NCBI GenBank assembly: GCA_050701635.1
Contig: JBOGDF010000059.1
Coordinates: 1-20,021 of the forward strand
Source of the DNA: WHSM01 sp050701635
Lineage (GTDB): Bacteria; Actinomycetota; Actinomycetes; Mycobacteriales; Micromonosporaceae
Length of the DNA: 20,021 bases
Reading direction: 5' to 3'
A model generated the notes under the pieces. That model searched no databases and had not been told where the DNA came from. It saw only the letters and a program-made list of their open reading frames with translations. Positions within the stretch are counted from its first letter, which is position 1, and each line of letters starts with the position of its first letter. Position numbers and translations under genes: made by a program. Below, piece by piece: positions 6,123 through 14,604 of this stretch.

Positions 6123-7781
6123 GTGCTGGAGCGCTTGGACGCCGCCGCGATCCGCCGCTGGTGTGCGGCGGGTCTGGAGGCGCTGCGCCGGCACCAGCGC
6201 CAGATCGACGAGATGAACGTCTACCCGGTGCCGGACGGGGACACCGGCACCAACCTCGTACTCACCGTCACCTCCGCGCAGCGGGCGCTCGCGGCCCAGC
6301 CGGACGCCGACACTGAGGCCACCGAAGGCGAGATCACCCGGCTGGGCGCGGTGCTGCGGTGCATGGCGCGCGGCGCGCTGCTCGGGGCGCGGGGCAACTC
6401 CGGGGTGATCCTGTCGCAGCTGCTGCGCGGCATCGCCGACGCCCTCGCGGTCGAGCCCGAGGCCCGCGGACACGCGTTCGCGCAGGCGCTCGCCGACGCC
6501 GCCGACGCCGGGTACGCCGCCGTGGCGCATCCGGTGGAGGGCACCGTGCTGACGGTGGCCCGGGCGGCGGCCGACGGCGCCGCGGCGGCCGACAGCGACG
6601 ACCTGGTCACCGTCGTACGGGCGGCCGCGGACGCGGCGGACGAGGCGCTGCGGCGTACCCCCGAAATGTTGCCGGTGTTGGCACAGGCGGGAGTGGTCGA
6701 CGCCGGCGGGTACGGCCTCGTGGTGTTCCTGCAGGCGCTGGTCGAGGTGGTGAGCGGCGCGAAACCGGCGACGCTGCCGCTGGCGGTGATGGCGCGCGAC
6801 CCGCGGCTGCTGGTGGTGGAGCGGGAAGGCGGCTCGGCGGAGTACGGCTACGAGGTGCAGTACCTGCTCGACGCCGACTCCGGCGCGGTGGAGCGGCTCA
6901 AAGGCGTGCTGGCCGACTTCGGCGACTCGCTGGTGGTGGTCGGCACCGGGGGCGCCGCCGACGCGGAGCAGACCTTCAACTTGCACGTCCACGTCAACGA
7001 CGTGGGGGCGGCGATCGAGGCCGGGGTGCAGGCCGGGCGGCCGCACCGGATCTCGGTGAGCCGGTTCGCCGACGCCGCCACCGCCAGGACCACCGACGAG
7101 CTGCCGCCGCCCGCCGCGGACCTGCGGGGCCTGGTCGTGGTGTGCAGCGGTACCGGGCTGACCCGGCTGTTCCGCGGCGAGGGCGCGGTGGTGGTGGACG
7201 GCGGTCCCACCCACAACCCGTCCACCTCGGAGCTGCTGGCGGCGGTACGCCGTACCGGCGCCCAGCACGCGGTGGTGCTGCCCAACGACGACAACGTACG
7301 GGCGGTCAGCGACGCGGTGGCCCGGGAGGCGCACGCCGAGGGGCTGACCGTACGGGTGGTGCACACCCACTCGCCGGTGCAGGGGCTGGCCGCGTTGGCG
7401 GTGCGGGACCAGGCCAGGGACTTCGACGACGACGTGATCGCGATGGCCGAGGCCGCGGGTGCCTGCCGGTACGGCGAGCTGACCGTGGCGACCCGGGAGG
7501 CGTTGACGATGGCGGGCCGGTGCCAGCCGGGCGACGTACTGGGGTTGATCGAGGGCGACGTGGTGCTGATCGGGTCGAAGCTGGCCGACTGCGCGCGGGA
7601 CCTGCTGGACCGGATGCTGGCCGGCGGCGGCGAGCTGGTCACCCTGGTCACCGGCGCCGACGCCACGGACGAGCTCGCCGACACGCTCACCGCGCACCTG
7701 CACGACCGGTGGCAGTTCGTCGAGGCCCAGGTGTACGCCGGCGACCAGCCGCACTACCCGCTGCTGATCGGGGTGGAGTAG
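6123..7781 (+). CDS. DAK2 domain protein, fatty acid kinase FakA-like
   Basis: The 552-residue protein has an N-terminal DAK2/DhaL kinase domain. MNVYPVPDGDTGTN places the Mg-nucleotide ligands at D38, D40 and N44, and RGARGNSGVILSQLLRG and HPVEGTVLTVA follow, as in FakA/YloV. The middle and C-terminal parts (YEVQYLLDAD..., GPTHNPSTSELLAAV..., LPNDDNV) match the remaining FakA domains. In Firmicutes, FakA with a DegV-like FakB phosphorylates exogenous fatty acids. No FakB gene is in this window, so the partner must be elsewhere if the role is the same. The small Asp23/YloU gene that often precedes fakA in Firmicutes is absent. The stop TAG shares its last base with the recG GTG. Confidence 0.93.
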   Translation: MLERLDAAAIRRWCAAGLEALRRHQRQIDEMNVYPVPDGDTGTNLVLTVTSAQRALAAQPDADTEATEGEITRLGAVLRCMARGALLGARGNSGVILSQLLRGIADALAVEPEARGHAFAQALADAADAGYAAVAHPVEGTVLTVARAAADGAAAADSDDLVTVVRAAADAADEALRRTPEMLPVLAQAGVVDAGGYGLVVFLQALVEVVSGAKPATLPLAVMARDPRLLVVEREGGSAEYGYEVQYLLDADSGAVERLKGVLADFGDSLVVVGTGGAADAEQTFNLHVHVNDVGAAIEAGVQAGRPHRISVSRFADAATARTTDELPPPAADLRGLVVVCSGTGLTRLFRGEGAVVVDGGPTHNPSTSELLAAVRRTGAQHAVVLPNDDNVRAVSDAVAREAHAEGLTVRVVHTHSPVQGLAALAVRDQARDFDDDVIAMAEAAGACRYGELTVATREALTMAGRCQPGDVLGLIEGDVVLIGSKLADCARDLLDRMLAGGGELVTLVTGADATDELADTLTAHLHDRWQFVEAQVYAGDQPHYPLLIGVE

Positions 7782-9976
7782 TGGCGACGCTGCACACCCC
7801 ACTGAATGCCGTGCTCGGCGCCACCACGGCGTCCGCGCTGGCCAAGGGGCTGGAGCTGGAGACCGTCGGGGACCTGCTCTACCACTTCCCCCGGCGGTAC
7901 GCCGAGCGCGGCCAGCACACCGACATCGCCGCGTTGCGGGTCGGCGACCAGGTGACCGTGATGGCGCAGGTGCAGCGGGTCAACGTACGCCCGATGCGGC
8001 AGCGCCGGGGCAAGCTGCTGGAGGTGACGGTCGGCGACGGCGGCCGCAGCATCGCGCTGACCTTCTTCAACCAGCACTGGCGGGAGAAGGAGCTGCGGCC
8101 CGGCCGCTGGGGGCTGTTCGCCGGCAAGGTCACCGAGTTCCGCGGCAAGCGGCAGCTCAACCAGCCCGACTACCGGCTGTTCGCCGACCCGGATCTCGGT
8201 GGCCAGGAGGCCGAGGTCGAGCTGGAGGAGTTCGCGGGGGCGCTGATCCCGGTCTACCCGGCCGCCGCTGGCCTGCCCACCTGGACTATCGCGCGCTGCG
8301 TACGGGTCGCGCTGGACGTACTGGAGCCGCCGCCGGACCCGCTCGACGGGCTGCCCGCGGCGGCCACGCTGGTCGATCTGACCACCGCGCTGCACGAGAT
8401 CCACCGGCCGTCCAGTCACGAGGGCCTCACCGCCGCGCGCAAGCGGCTCAAGTGGGACGAGGCGTTCGCGCTGCAGGTCACGCTGGTGCAGCGCAAACTC
8501 GCCGCGGCGCGGTTTCCCACCACGCCCCGCCCGGCGGGTCCCGACGGGATCCGGGCGGCGTTCGACGCTTCGCTGCCGTACACCCTGACGGAAGGGCAGC
8601 GGGTGGTCGGGGAGCAGGTCGCGGCCGATCTCGCGCAACCGCATCCGATGCACCGGCTGTTGCAGGGCGAGGTCGGCTCCGGCAAGACGCTGGTCGCGCT
8701 GCGGGCGATGCTGCAGGTGGTCGACTCCGGCGCGCAGGCGGCGCTGCTGGCGCCCACCGAGGTGCTCGCCACCCAGCACTACCGCAACCTGCTCGACCTT
8801 CTCGGCCCGCTGGGCCAGGGCGGCCAGCTCGGCGCCGCGGAGCAGGCCACCGGCGTCGCGCTGCTCACCGGATCCCAGTCCGCGGGGGTACGCCGCGCCG
8901 CGCTGGCGCGGGTGGCCGGCGGCGAGGCCGGGCTGGTGGTCGGCACCCACGCCCTGCTGTACGAGGGCGTCGAGTTCGCCGACCTGGGGCTGGTGGTGGT
9001 CGACGAGCAGCACCGGTTCGGGGTCGAGCAACGCGACGCGCTGCGCGCCAAGGCCGCCCAGCCGCCGCACGTACTGGTGATGACCGCCACCCCGATCCCG
9101 CGCACCGTCGCGATGACCGTGTACGGCGACCTGGAAACCTCGTCGCTCAGCGAGCTGCCCGCCGGCCGTTCCCCGATCAGTACGCACGTCGTACCCGCCG
9201 CCGACAAGCCGCACTTCCTGGACCGGGCGTGGCGGCGCGTCGTGGAAGAGGTCGGCAAAGGCCACCAGGTGTACGTCGTCTGCCCCCGCATCGGCGAGGC
9301 TTCCGCCGACGAAGACGCCGCTGGCGCGCCCGAGGATGCCGGCGCCGCCGACGAGGCGCGCAGGCCGCCGTTGGCGGTGCTCGACGTGGCGCCGACGCTG
9401 CGGGAAGGGCCGCTGGAGGGGGTCTCCGTCGGAGTGCTGCACGGGCGGCTGCCGGCCGACGAGAAGGACGCGGTGATGCGGGATTTCGCCGCCGGGCGGC
9501 TGGACGTACTGATCGCCACCACGGTGATCGAGGTGGGGGTGGACGTACCCAACGCCAGCATGATGGTGATCATGGACGCCGACCGGTTCGGCGTCTCCCA
9601 GCTGCACCAGCTACGGGGCCGGGTGGGCCGGGGGAGCGCCCCCGGGCTGTGCCTGCTGGTCACCGAGTCCGAGCCGGGCAGCCCGGCCCGGGAACGGCTG
9701 GACGCCGTCGCGTCCACCCTGGACGGTTTCCGGCTCGCCGAGCTGGACCTCGAGCAGCGCCGGGAAGGCGACGTACTGGGGGCGGTGCAGTCGGGGCGGC
9801 GTTCCACAGTGAGGCTGTTGTCACTCTTGCGGGACGCCGACCTGATCCGCCAGGCTCGCAGTGAGGCGATCGATGTGGTCGCCGACGATCCCGAGCTCTC
9901 CCGCCATCCCGCGCTAGCCGACGCTGTCGCCGCGCTGGTGGCGGAGGAGCAGGCCGAATACCTGGAGAAGGGTTGA
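7781..9976 (+). CDS. recG: ATP-dependent DNA helicase RecG
   Basis: RecG reverses stalled replication forks and branch-migrates Holliday junctions. The 731-residue protein has the usual order: an N-terminal wedge/OB region (DLLYHFPRRYAERG..., GDQVTVMAQVQRV), then the superfamily 2 motor. Walker A GEVGSGKT is at residues 296-303, the DEQH box at 408-411, motif III TATPIPRT at 435-442, and motif VI QLRGRVGRG ends at 618. TVIEVGVDVPNASMMV precedes it. A short alanine/acidic insertion (about residues 506-525) sits between motor lobes in a region that varies in the family. The GTG at 7781 overlaps the upstream stop by one base; a strong ribosome site is absent, so translation is probably coupled. 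Confidence 0.96.
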   Translation: MATLHTPLNAVLGATTASALAKGLELETVGDLLYHFPRRYAERGQHTDIAALRVGDQVTVMAQVQRVNVRPMRQRRGKLLEVTVGDGGRSIALTFFNQHWREKELRPGRWGLFAGKVTEFRGKRQLNQPDYRLFADPDLGGQEAEVELEEFAGALIPVYPAAAGLPTWTIARCVRVALDVLEPPPDPLDGLPAAATLVDLTTALHEIHRPSSHEGLTAARKRLKWDEAFALQVTLVQRKLAAARFPTTPRPAGPDGIRAAFDASLPYTLTEGQRVVGEQVAADLAQPHPMHRLLQGEVGSGKTLVALRAMLQVVDSGAQAALLAPTEVLATQHYRNLLDLLGPLGQGGQLGAAEQATGVALLTGSQSAGVRRAALARVAGGEAGLVVGTHALLYEGVEFADLGLVVVDEQHRFGVEQRDALRAKAAQPPHVLVMTATPIPRTVAMTVYGDLETSSLSELPAGRSPISTHVVPAADKPHFLDRAWRRVVEEVGKGHQVYVVCPRIGEASADEDAAGAPEDAGAADEARRPPLAVLDVAPTLREGPLEGVSVGVLHGRLPADEKDAVMRDFAAGRLDVLIATTVIEVGVDVPNASMMVIMDADRFGVSQLHQLRGRVGRGSAPGLCLLVTESEPGSPARERLDAVASTLDGFRLAELDLEQRREGDVLGAVQSGRRSTVRLLSLLRDADLIRQARSEAIDVVADDPELSRHPALADAVAALVAEEQAEYLEKG

Positions 9977-10527
9977 GTCGAATCGTCGCCGGGACGCTGG
10001 GCGGACGGCGGGTCACGATGCCGCCGGGCCGCGGCACCAGGCCGACCTCCGACCGGGTACGCGAAGCCCTGTTCAGCTCGCTCGCCACGCTGGTCGAGCT
10101 GGACGGCTGCCGCTTCGCCGACCTGTACGCCGGCTCCGGCGCGGTCGGCATCGAGGCGCTGTCCCGGGGCGCGGCGCACGTGCTGTTCGTGGAGCAGGAT
10201 CCGCGTACCGCCCGGGTGTTGCGGTCCAACCTGGCGACGCTGTCGCTGGAAGCGGCGGTGGTGACAGCGCCGGTGGCCCGCGCGGTCGCCGCGCCCGCCG
10301 ACGCACCGTACGACGTGGTGTTCGCCGACCCGCCGTACGAGCTGCCCGACGCCGAGCTGGCGATGGTGCAGGACCAGCTGGTCGCCGGCGGGTGGCTGGC
10401 GCCGGATTCCGTGGTCGTCCTGGAGCGCGGCACCCGCTCCGGGTCCCCCACCTGGGTGCCGGGGCTCACCGGATTGCGGAGCCGCCGGTACGGGGAGACC
10501 ACCCTTTGGTACGGTCGCCCATCGTGA
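9973..10527 (+). CDS. rsmD: 16S rRNA (guanine(966)-N(2))-methyltransferase
   Basis: RsmD methylates N2 of guanine 966 of 16S rRNA with S-adenosylmethionine. The 184-residue protein starts SRIVAGTLGGRR, the family N-terminus. It has the cofactor motif DLYAGSGAVGIEALSRG from residue 50 and the catalytic DPPY at 119-122. The start is a TTG embedded in the recG stop (TTGA). GGAG at 9964-9967 lies 5 nt upstream, and no GTG or ATG in the right place fits the conserved N-terminus. The rsmD-coaD pair is a classic bacterial arrangement, and the two overlap by 4 nt here. Confidence 0.94.
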   Translation: MSRIVAGTLGGRRVTMPPGRGTRPTSDRVREALFSSLATLVELDGCRFADLYAGSGAVGIEALSRGAAHVLFVEQDPRTARVLRSNLATLSLEAAVVTAPVARAVAAPADAPYDVVFADPPYELPDAELAMVQDQLVAGGWLAPDSVVVLERGTRSGSPTWVPGLTGLRSRRYGETTLWYGRPS

Positions 10528-11021
10528 AGCGCGCGGTGTGTCCCGGTTCGTTCGACCCGGTCACGAATGGGCATCTCGACATCATCGGCCGAGCGGCCCG
10601 GCTCTACGACGAGCTGTACGTGGCGGTGCTGGTCAACCAGACCAAGTCCGGCCTGTTCACCATCGAGGAGCGGATGGAGATGCTCCGCGAGGTGACCGCC
10701 GACCACCCCAACGTACGGATCGACTCGTTCCGGGGGCTGCTGGTCGACTACTGCCGCGCGCACCGGATCTCCGTGGTGGTCAAGGGGCTGCGGGCGGTCA
10801 GCGACTTCGACTACGAGTTGCAGATGGCCCAGATGAACTACGGGCTCGCCGGGGTCGAGACTCTCTTCATGACGACGAACCCGCTCTACTCGTTCCTGTC
10901 GTCGAGCCTGGTCAAGGAAGTCGCGCGGTGGGGTGGGGACGTCTCCGGCCACGTACCGAAGATCGTGGGTCGCGCGCTCGCCGAGCGGCTGCCCCGGCAG
11001 AGCAAGTCCGAGGGGGAGTGA
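10524..11021 (+). CDS. coaD: Phosphopantetheine adenylyltransferase
   Basis: CoaD transfers AMP from ATP to 4'-phosphopantetheine, the penultimate step of coenzyme A synthesis. The 165-residue protein opens KRAVCPGSFDPVTNGHLDII, with the nucleotidyltransferase TxGH motif ending at H17. Further on are VKGLRAVSDFDYELQMAQMN and the SSSLVKEVARWGGDVSG signature. The GTG start overlaps the rsmD stop (GTGA). A TACGGT box 8 nt upstream (10510-10515) could give an extra internal leaderless transcript, but it lies within rsmD and may be chance. Confidence 0.96.
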   Translation: MKRAVCPGSFDPVTNGHLDIIGRAARLYDELYVAVLVNQTKSGLFTIEERMEMLREVTADHPNVRIDSFRGLLVDYCRAHRISVVVKGLRAVSDFDYELQMAQMNYGLAGVETLFMTTNPLYSFLSSSLVKEVARWGGDVSGHVPKIVGRALAERLPRQSKSEGE

Positions 11022-11026
11022 CCGCG

Positions 11027-11536
11027 GTGGATCTGCTGGATCGCATCGACGAGGTGATCGCGCACATCGAGGCCGCGCGGCAGGTCCCGATGTCCCGCAA
11101 CAACTGCATGGTGGACCGGTCCGAGATGGTCGCGATGCTGGAGGAGCTGCGCAGCAACCTCCCGGTGGAGGTACGCCGCGCCGAAGCGCTGCTCGAGGAG
11201 CGCGACAAGATCCTCGAAGCCGGGCAGCGGGAGGCGGAGCGGATCATCGCCGAGGGCGAGGCCGAGCACGCCCGGCTGGTGTCGGCGAACGAGATCACCG
11301 TCTCCGCCGAGCACGAGGCCGCCCGGATCGTCGGCGAGGCCCGCGACGAGGCGCAGCGGCTGCGGGACGAGGTGGACGACTACGTCGACACCACCCTGGC
11401 CAACTTCGAGCAGTTCCTGCACCGCTCGCTGACCTCGATCGAACGCGGTCGCGACAAGATGCACGCGCTGCGCGAGATCGGCTCGTTCTCCTCCGACATC
11501 CCGCCCGCGGAGGAGAAGCCCCCGCTGTCGTACTGA
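11027..11536 (+). CDS. DivIVA-like coiled-coil protein, SepIVA-like
   Basis: The 169-residue protein is almost entirely helical. An N-terminal part (DLLDRIDEVIAHIEAARQVPMSRNNCMVDRSEMVAMLEELRSNLP) resembles that of mycobacterial SepIVA (Rv2927c). A long charged coiled coil follows (EERDKILEAGQREAERIIAEGEAEHARL... to about residue 150). SepIVA is a septal protein that helps coordinate division and envelope growth. In mycobacteria its gene lies next to the DUF177-rnc-fpg cluster, as here, which supports orthology. The chosen GTG at 11027 has AGGGGGAG 8 nt upstream. A GTG at 11018 overlapping the coaD stop would add three residues. Confidence 0.82.
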   Translation: MDLLDRIDEVIAHIEAARQVPMSRNNCMVDRSEMVAMLEELRSNLPVEVRRAEALLEERDKILEAGQREAERIIAEGEAEHARLVSANEITVSAEHEAARIVGEARDEAQRLRDEVDDYVDTTLANFEQFLHRSLTSIERGRDKMHALREIGSFSSDIPPAEEKPPLSY

Positions 11537-11581
11537 CCCCGGCCGGGTGGGCTCGGTTCGACGCTGCCGGGTGGCGTCGGG

Positions 11582-11587
11582 TAACCT
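11582..11587 (+). promoter_or_regulatory. Candidate -10 box (TAACCT) of the DUF177-rpmF-rnc operon
   Basis: TAACCT lies in the 103-bp gap after the sepIVA-like gene, with TTCGAC (11557-11562) as a weak -35 at 19-nt spacing. The leader to the ATG at 11640 would be about 45 nt. Confidence 0.35.
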
Positions 11588-11639
11588 GCTACGGCGGCCT
11601 GTCCTGGCCGAGATCTGATGATGCCCACGTACGGAAGCG

Positions 11640-12227
11640 ATGACACCGCCGCGCAAATCCGCCTCGCCGCTGGTTCTCGACACTCGGGAGCTCCCGCGTA
11701 GGCCGGGAACGCTGCGTGAGGTGCACCGCACCGTACCGGCGCCAGAAGATCTTGGTTTGGAGTTGATCGGAGTGCCGGCCGGCGCCGACATCTCGCTCGA
11801 GCTACGCATGGAGTCCGTGACCGAGGGCGTTCTCGTCACCGGTACGGCGACCATGCCGCTGCAGGGTGAGTGTGGGCGCTGCCTGCGACCGATCAAGGAC
11901 GCGTTGGAGGTGGCGCTCCAGGAGCTGTACGCATACCCGGACAGCACCACGGAAGCCACCACCGACGAGGACGAGGTACGCCGGTTGCAGGACGACTACG
12001 CCGACCTGGAACCGACCTTGCGGGACGCCGTGGTGTTCGGTCTGCCGACACACCCGCTGTGCCGTGAGGACTGCCCAGGGCTGTGCTCCGTCTGCGGCGC
12101 GCACTGGGACGATCTGCCGGATGACCACGGTCACGAGGAGATCGATCCCCGTTGGGCGGCTTTGGGTAATCTGCTGTCGGAGAATTCGGCAGCGCCGAAG
12201 GAAACAACCAGAGACGATCAGGAGTGA
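11640..12227 (+). CDS. DUF177 (YceD) family protein
   Basis: The 195-residue protein belongs to the YceD/DUF177 family, which almost always precedes rpmF and is implicated in 23S rRNA or large-subunit maturation. It begins LVLDTRELPRRPGTLREV, has the CGRCLRP motif (C78, C81) in the middle, and ends with CREDCPGLCSVCG (C141, C145, C149, C152), a likely zinc site. An acidic stretch (TTDEDEVRRLQDDYADLEP) lies between. The stop is 6 nt before the rpmF GTG, and the rpmF ribosome site AGGAG overlaps its last codons. The ATG at 11640 has only a weak GGAAG close by. Confidence 0.92.
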   Translation: MTPPRKSASPLVLDTRELPRRPGTLREVHRTVPAPEDLGLELIGVPAGADISLELRMESVTEGVLVTGTATMPLQGECGRCLRPIKDALEVALQELYAYPDSTTEATTDEDEVRRLQDDYADLEPTLRDAVVFGLPTHPLCREDCPGLCSVCGAHWDDLPDDHGHEEIDPRWAALGNLLSENSAAPKETTRDDQE

Positions 12228-12233
12228 CTCGAC

Positions 12234-12407
12234 GTGGCCGTTCCCAAGCGCCGTATGTCGCGCAGCAACACTCGGTCCCGGCGCTCGCAGTGGAAGGCGC
12301 GCGCGGTCGCGACCGTGGCCTGCCCGCAGTGCAAGTCGCCGAAGCTTCCGCACACCGCGTGCGGCGTGTGCGGCACCTACAAGGGTCGCCAGATCCTGGA
12401 GGTCTAA
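12234..12407 (+). CDS. rpmF: 50S ribosomal protein L32 (zinc-ribbon form)
   Basis: This is a 57-residue basic protein, MAVPKRRMSRSNTRSRRSQW..., ending GRQILEV. CPQC (C30, C33) and CGVC (C43, C46) make the zinc ribbon of standard L32. The start is GTG with AGGAG (12220-12224) 9 nt upstream. It sits between DUF177 and rnc, the usual order, and is short enough to be missed by a length cut-off. Confidence 0.97.
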   Translation: MAVPKRRMSRSNTRSRRSQWKARAVATVACPQCKSPKLPHTACGVCGTYKGRQILEV

Positions 12408-12433
12408 CCCTCCCAGTTATGAGGAACCCATCG

Positions 12434-13207
12434 GTGAGTGAGCAGCAGCCGCCGGCGCCAGAGCAGCTGGCGGAGGCGTTCGGCGTTGCGCTGACACCAC
12501 CGATGCTCACCCGTGCGCTCACCCACCGCTCGTACGCGTACGAGAACGGTGGTCTGCCCACCAACGAGCGGCTGGAGTTCCTCGGCGACGCGGTGCTGGG
12601 CGTGGTGATCACCACCGCGCTGTACCGCGGCCACCCGGATCTTCCCGAGGGACAGCTGGCGAAGCTGCGGGCCAGCGTGGTCAACATGCGCGCGCTGGCC
12701 GACGTGGCGCGCCGGTTGGGGCCCTCGGGCCTGGGCCCGCACCTGCTGCTCGGCAAGGGCGAGGAGGCCACCGGCGGCCGGGACAAGGCGAGCATCCTCG
12801 CCGACACCCTGGAGGCGCTGCTCGGCGCGATCTACCTCGAGCACGGGCTGGAAGCCGCGGCCACCGTGATCCACAAGCTGTTCGATCCGCTGATGGCCGA
12901 CGCCGCCGGGCGCGGAGCGGGGCTGGACTGGAAGACCAGTCTGCAGGAGCTGACCGCCAACCACGGGCTCGGCGTTCCGGAGTACCGGATCGAAGAGGAC
13001 GGCCCCGACCACGCGAAGACCTTCACCGCCCGCGCCGTGGTCTCCGGTGAACGGTTCGGCTCCGGCGCCGGCCGCAGCAAGAAGGAAGCCGAGCAGCGGG
13101 CCGCCGAGCTCGCCTGGCGGCTCTTGACCGCCCGGGTCAGCTCCGCCGAGCAGCCTGTCGCGCCGGCGGAACCGGCCGATGACAGCGTCGAGTCCAGCGC
13201 GCACTGA
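12434..13207 (+). CDS. rnc: Ribonuclease III
   Basis: RNase III cuts double-stranded RNA in rRNA processing and RNA decay. The 257-residue protein has the catalytic signature ERLEFLGDAVL at residues 45-55. The second acidic cluster is DKASILADTLEALLGAIYLE. The C-terminal double-stranded RNA binding domain is GLDWKTSLQELTANHGLGVPEYR..., with the closing GAGRSKKEAEQRAAELAW. A low-complexity tail of about 25 residues follows. GTG at 12434 has GAGGA 8 nt upstream. The ATG at 12419 (five more residues) lacks a ribosome site, but cannot be excluded. Its last 29 bases overlap the next gene. Confidence 0.95.
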   Translation: MSEQQPPAPEQLAEAFGVALTPPMLTRALTHRSYAYENGGLPTNERLEFLGDAVLGVVITTALYRGHPDLPEGQLAKLRASVVNMRALADVARRLGPSGLGPHLLLGKGEEATGGRDKASILADTLEALLGAIYLEHGLEAAATVIHKLFDPLMADAAGRGAGLDWKTSLQELTANHGLGVPEYRIEEDGPDHAKTFTARAVVSGERFGSGAGRSKKEAEQRAAELAWRLLTARVSSAEQPVAPAEPADDSVESSAH

Positions 13208-14402
13208 CCCGGCGCCGGACGGCGAGACTTCTCCTCCGCGCCGGCACCCGCTCGCGTACCGGCGCTGGCCGGAGCTCACGCCCGCGTGGTGGCGGTGGTC
13301 GGTCGGCGTACCGCTGGGGTTGTATCTGCTCACCCGGATGGTGCAGCTGACGCTGGTCGCCCTGATGGCCGACGACGACGGCCGCAGCCTCGCCGACCGG
13401 CTGATGGTGTGGGACGCCGGCTGGTTCGTACACGTCGCGGAGGAAGGGTACGAGCCCGGCTACAGCTACGACGACCAGGGCGAGCTGACCGGCAATGGTC
13501 TCGCGTTCTTTCCGTTCTACCCGTTGCTGATCCGGGTGCTGGCCTGGCTGCCCGGGATCACGCCGTGGGGTGCCGCGTTGACCGTCGCCTGGGTCGCCGG
13601 CGCGGTGGCGGCGGTGCTGCTCAGCCTGCTCGGCACCCGGCTCTACTCACGGCGTACCGGGTACGCGCTGGCGGTGCTGTTCGGGGCACAGCCGATGTCG
13701 GTGGTGCTCTCCATGGGGTACACCGAGGCGCTGTTCTGCGCCCTGGTGGCCGGCGCCCTGCTCGCGCTGCACCACCAGGCGTGGCTGGTCGCCGGCGGCT
13801 GCGCCATGCTGGCCGGCTTCACCCGTCCCACCGGCCTGGCGCTGGCCGGCGCCCTGCTGCTGACCGGGCTGTGGTTCCTGTGGCGGGACCGCGGCGCCTA
13901 CCCCAGCTGGCGGGTCGCGGTGGGGGTGGCGGCGGGGCTGCTCGCCGCGCCGATATACCTGCTCTGGGTGGGGCTGCGGGTGGGTGACCTGGACGCGTGG
14001 TTCCGGATCCAGGAGGTGGGCTGGGGCACCGGCTGGGACTTCGGCGCCAGCACCGGGCAGTTCCTGGTCGACGCGTTCACCGACGGCGAAGACTGGGTGC
14101 ACGTCAGCACCGCGATCATCGTCGTCGGGGCAGCGGTGCTGGTGCTGGTCGCCTGGTCGGAACGGGTCTGGCTGCCGCTGGCGCTCTACGGCGGGCTCGC
14201 CTTCGTGATGGCGGTCGGCTCCTCGGGCTACTACCACTCGCGGCCCCGGATGCTGGTGCCGGAGCTGCTGCTGCTGTTCCCGCTCGCGATCGTGCTGGGG
14301 CGGTGCCGGACCCGTACCGCCGTGCTGGTGCTCACCGTGATCACGCTGCTCGGGTGCTGGTACGGGGCGTACATGATCACGATCTGGCCGTACACCATCT
14401 GA
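13179..14402 (+). CDS. GT-C type integral membrane glycosyltransferase (PIG-V/Gpi18-like mannosyltransferase)
   Basis: The 407-residue protein has about nine hydrophobic segments after a charged N-terminus of some 40 residues. The loop after the first membrane segment carries DAGWFVHVAEEGY (aspartate 79), then NGLAFFPFYPLLIRVLAWL. This pattern is seen in the PIG-V/Gpi18-related family of lipid-phosphate-sugar dependent transferases. MGYTEALFCALVAGALLA and GFTRPTGLALA are further family features. It probably adds a sugar, perhaps mannose from polyprenyl-phosphate-mannose, on the outer face of the membrane; the acceptor is unknown. The ATG lies within rnc (29-nt overlap), so translation is likely coupled. 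Its place between rnc and fpg looks like an insertion. Confidence 0.85.
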   Translation: MTASSPARTDPAPDGETSPPRRHPLAYRRWPELTPAWWRWSVGVPLGLYLLTRMVQLTLVALMADDDGRSLADRLMVWDAGWFVHVAEEGYEPGYSYDDQGELTGNGLAFFPFYPLLIRVLAWLPGITPWGAALTVAWVAGAVAAVLLSLLGTRLYSRRTGYALAVLFGAQPMSVVLSMGYTEALFCALVAGALLALHHQAWLVAGGCAMLAGFTRPTGLALAGALLLTGLWFLWRDRGAYPSWRVAVGVAAGLLAAPIYLLWVGLRVGDLDAWFRIQEVGWGTGWDFGASTGQFLVDAFTDGEDWVHVSTAIIVVGAAVLVLVAWSERVWLPLALYGGLAFVMAVGSSGYYHSRPRMLVPELLLLFPLAIVLGRCRTRTAVLVLTVITLLGCWYGAYMITIWPYTI

Positions 14403-14407
14403 GGGGT

Positions 14408-14604
14408 TCAGTCGGCGCTCTCGCGGTCTTCCAGGCCGACGGCGGCGCGCAGTTCGGCGCGGTCCTCGAGCAGGCCGGGCGGGGCGCTCTGGCCGATCGC
14501 GCCCATCAGGTCGGCGAGCGCGTCGGCGATCGCGTTCAACTTGTGCTGCACCGCCTCGTCGGCGCGGCGCTGGCTGTTCTGCAACAGCGCGACCAGCAGG
14601 AACG
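14408..14604 (-). pseudogene. Remnant of a low-affinity iron permease family gene (C-terminal end only)
   Basis: On the minus strand the frame from about 14604 reads AFLLVALLQNSQRRADEAVQHKLNAIADALADLMGAIG... and ends ELRAAVGLEDRESAD. This matches the C-terminus of small low-affinity iron permease family proteins: the end of the last membrane helix, then the QNSQRR...QHKL coiled segment. The earlier membrane helices are not present in this frame. Upstream is only GC-rich sequence without a start codon in a suitable place, so the gene is truncated. Weak similarity to the missing part may persist in another frame between 14604 and 14660, which would mean frameshifts plus loss. It lies 6 nt from the convergent glycosyltransferase stop. 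Confidence 0.6.

Noticed and set aside
5802..7802. A 666-codon minus-strand frame
   Set aside because: Only its last 62 residues are real (L28). The rest lies opposite the fakA-like gene and is low-complexity shadow sequence.
11744..11765. Similarity of a stretch in the DUF177 gene (GATCTTGGTTTGGAG) to sequence after palindromic repeat A
   Set aside because: It encodes the conserved start of the protein domain (EDLGLEL), is not palindromic and is only 15 nt long, so chance is more likely.
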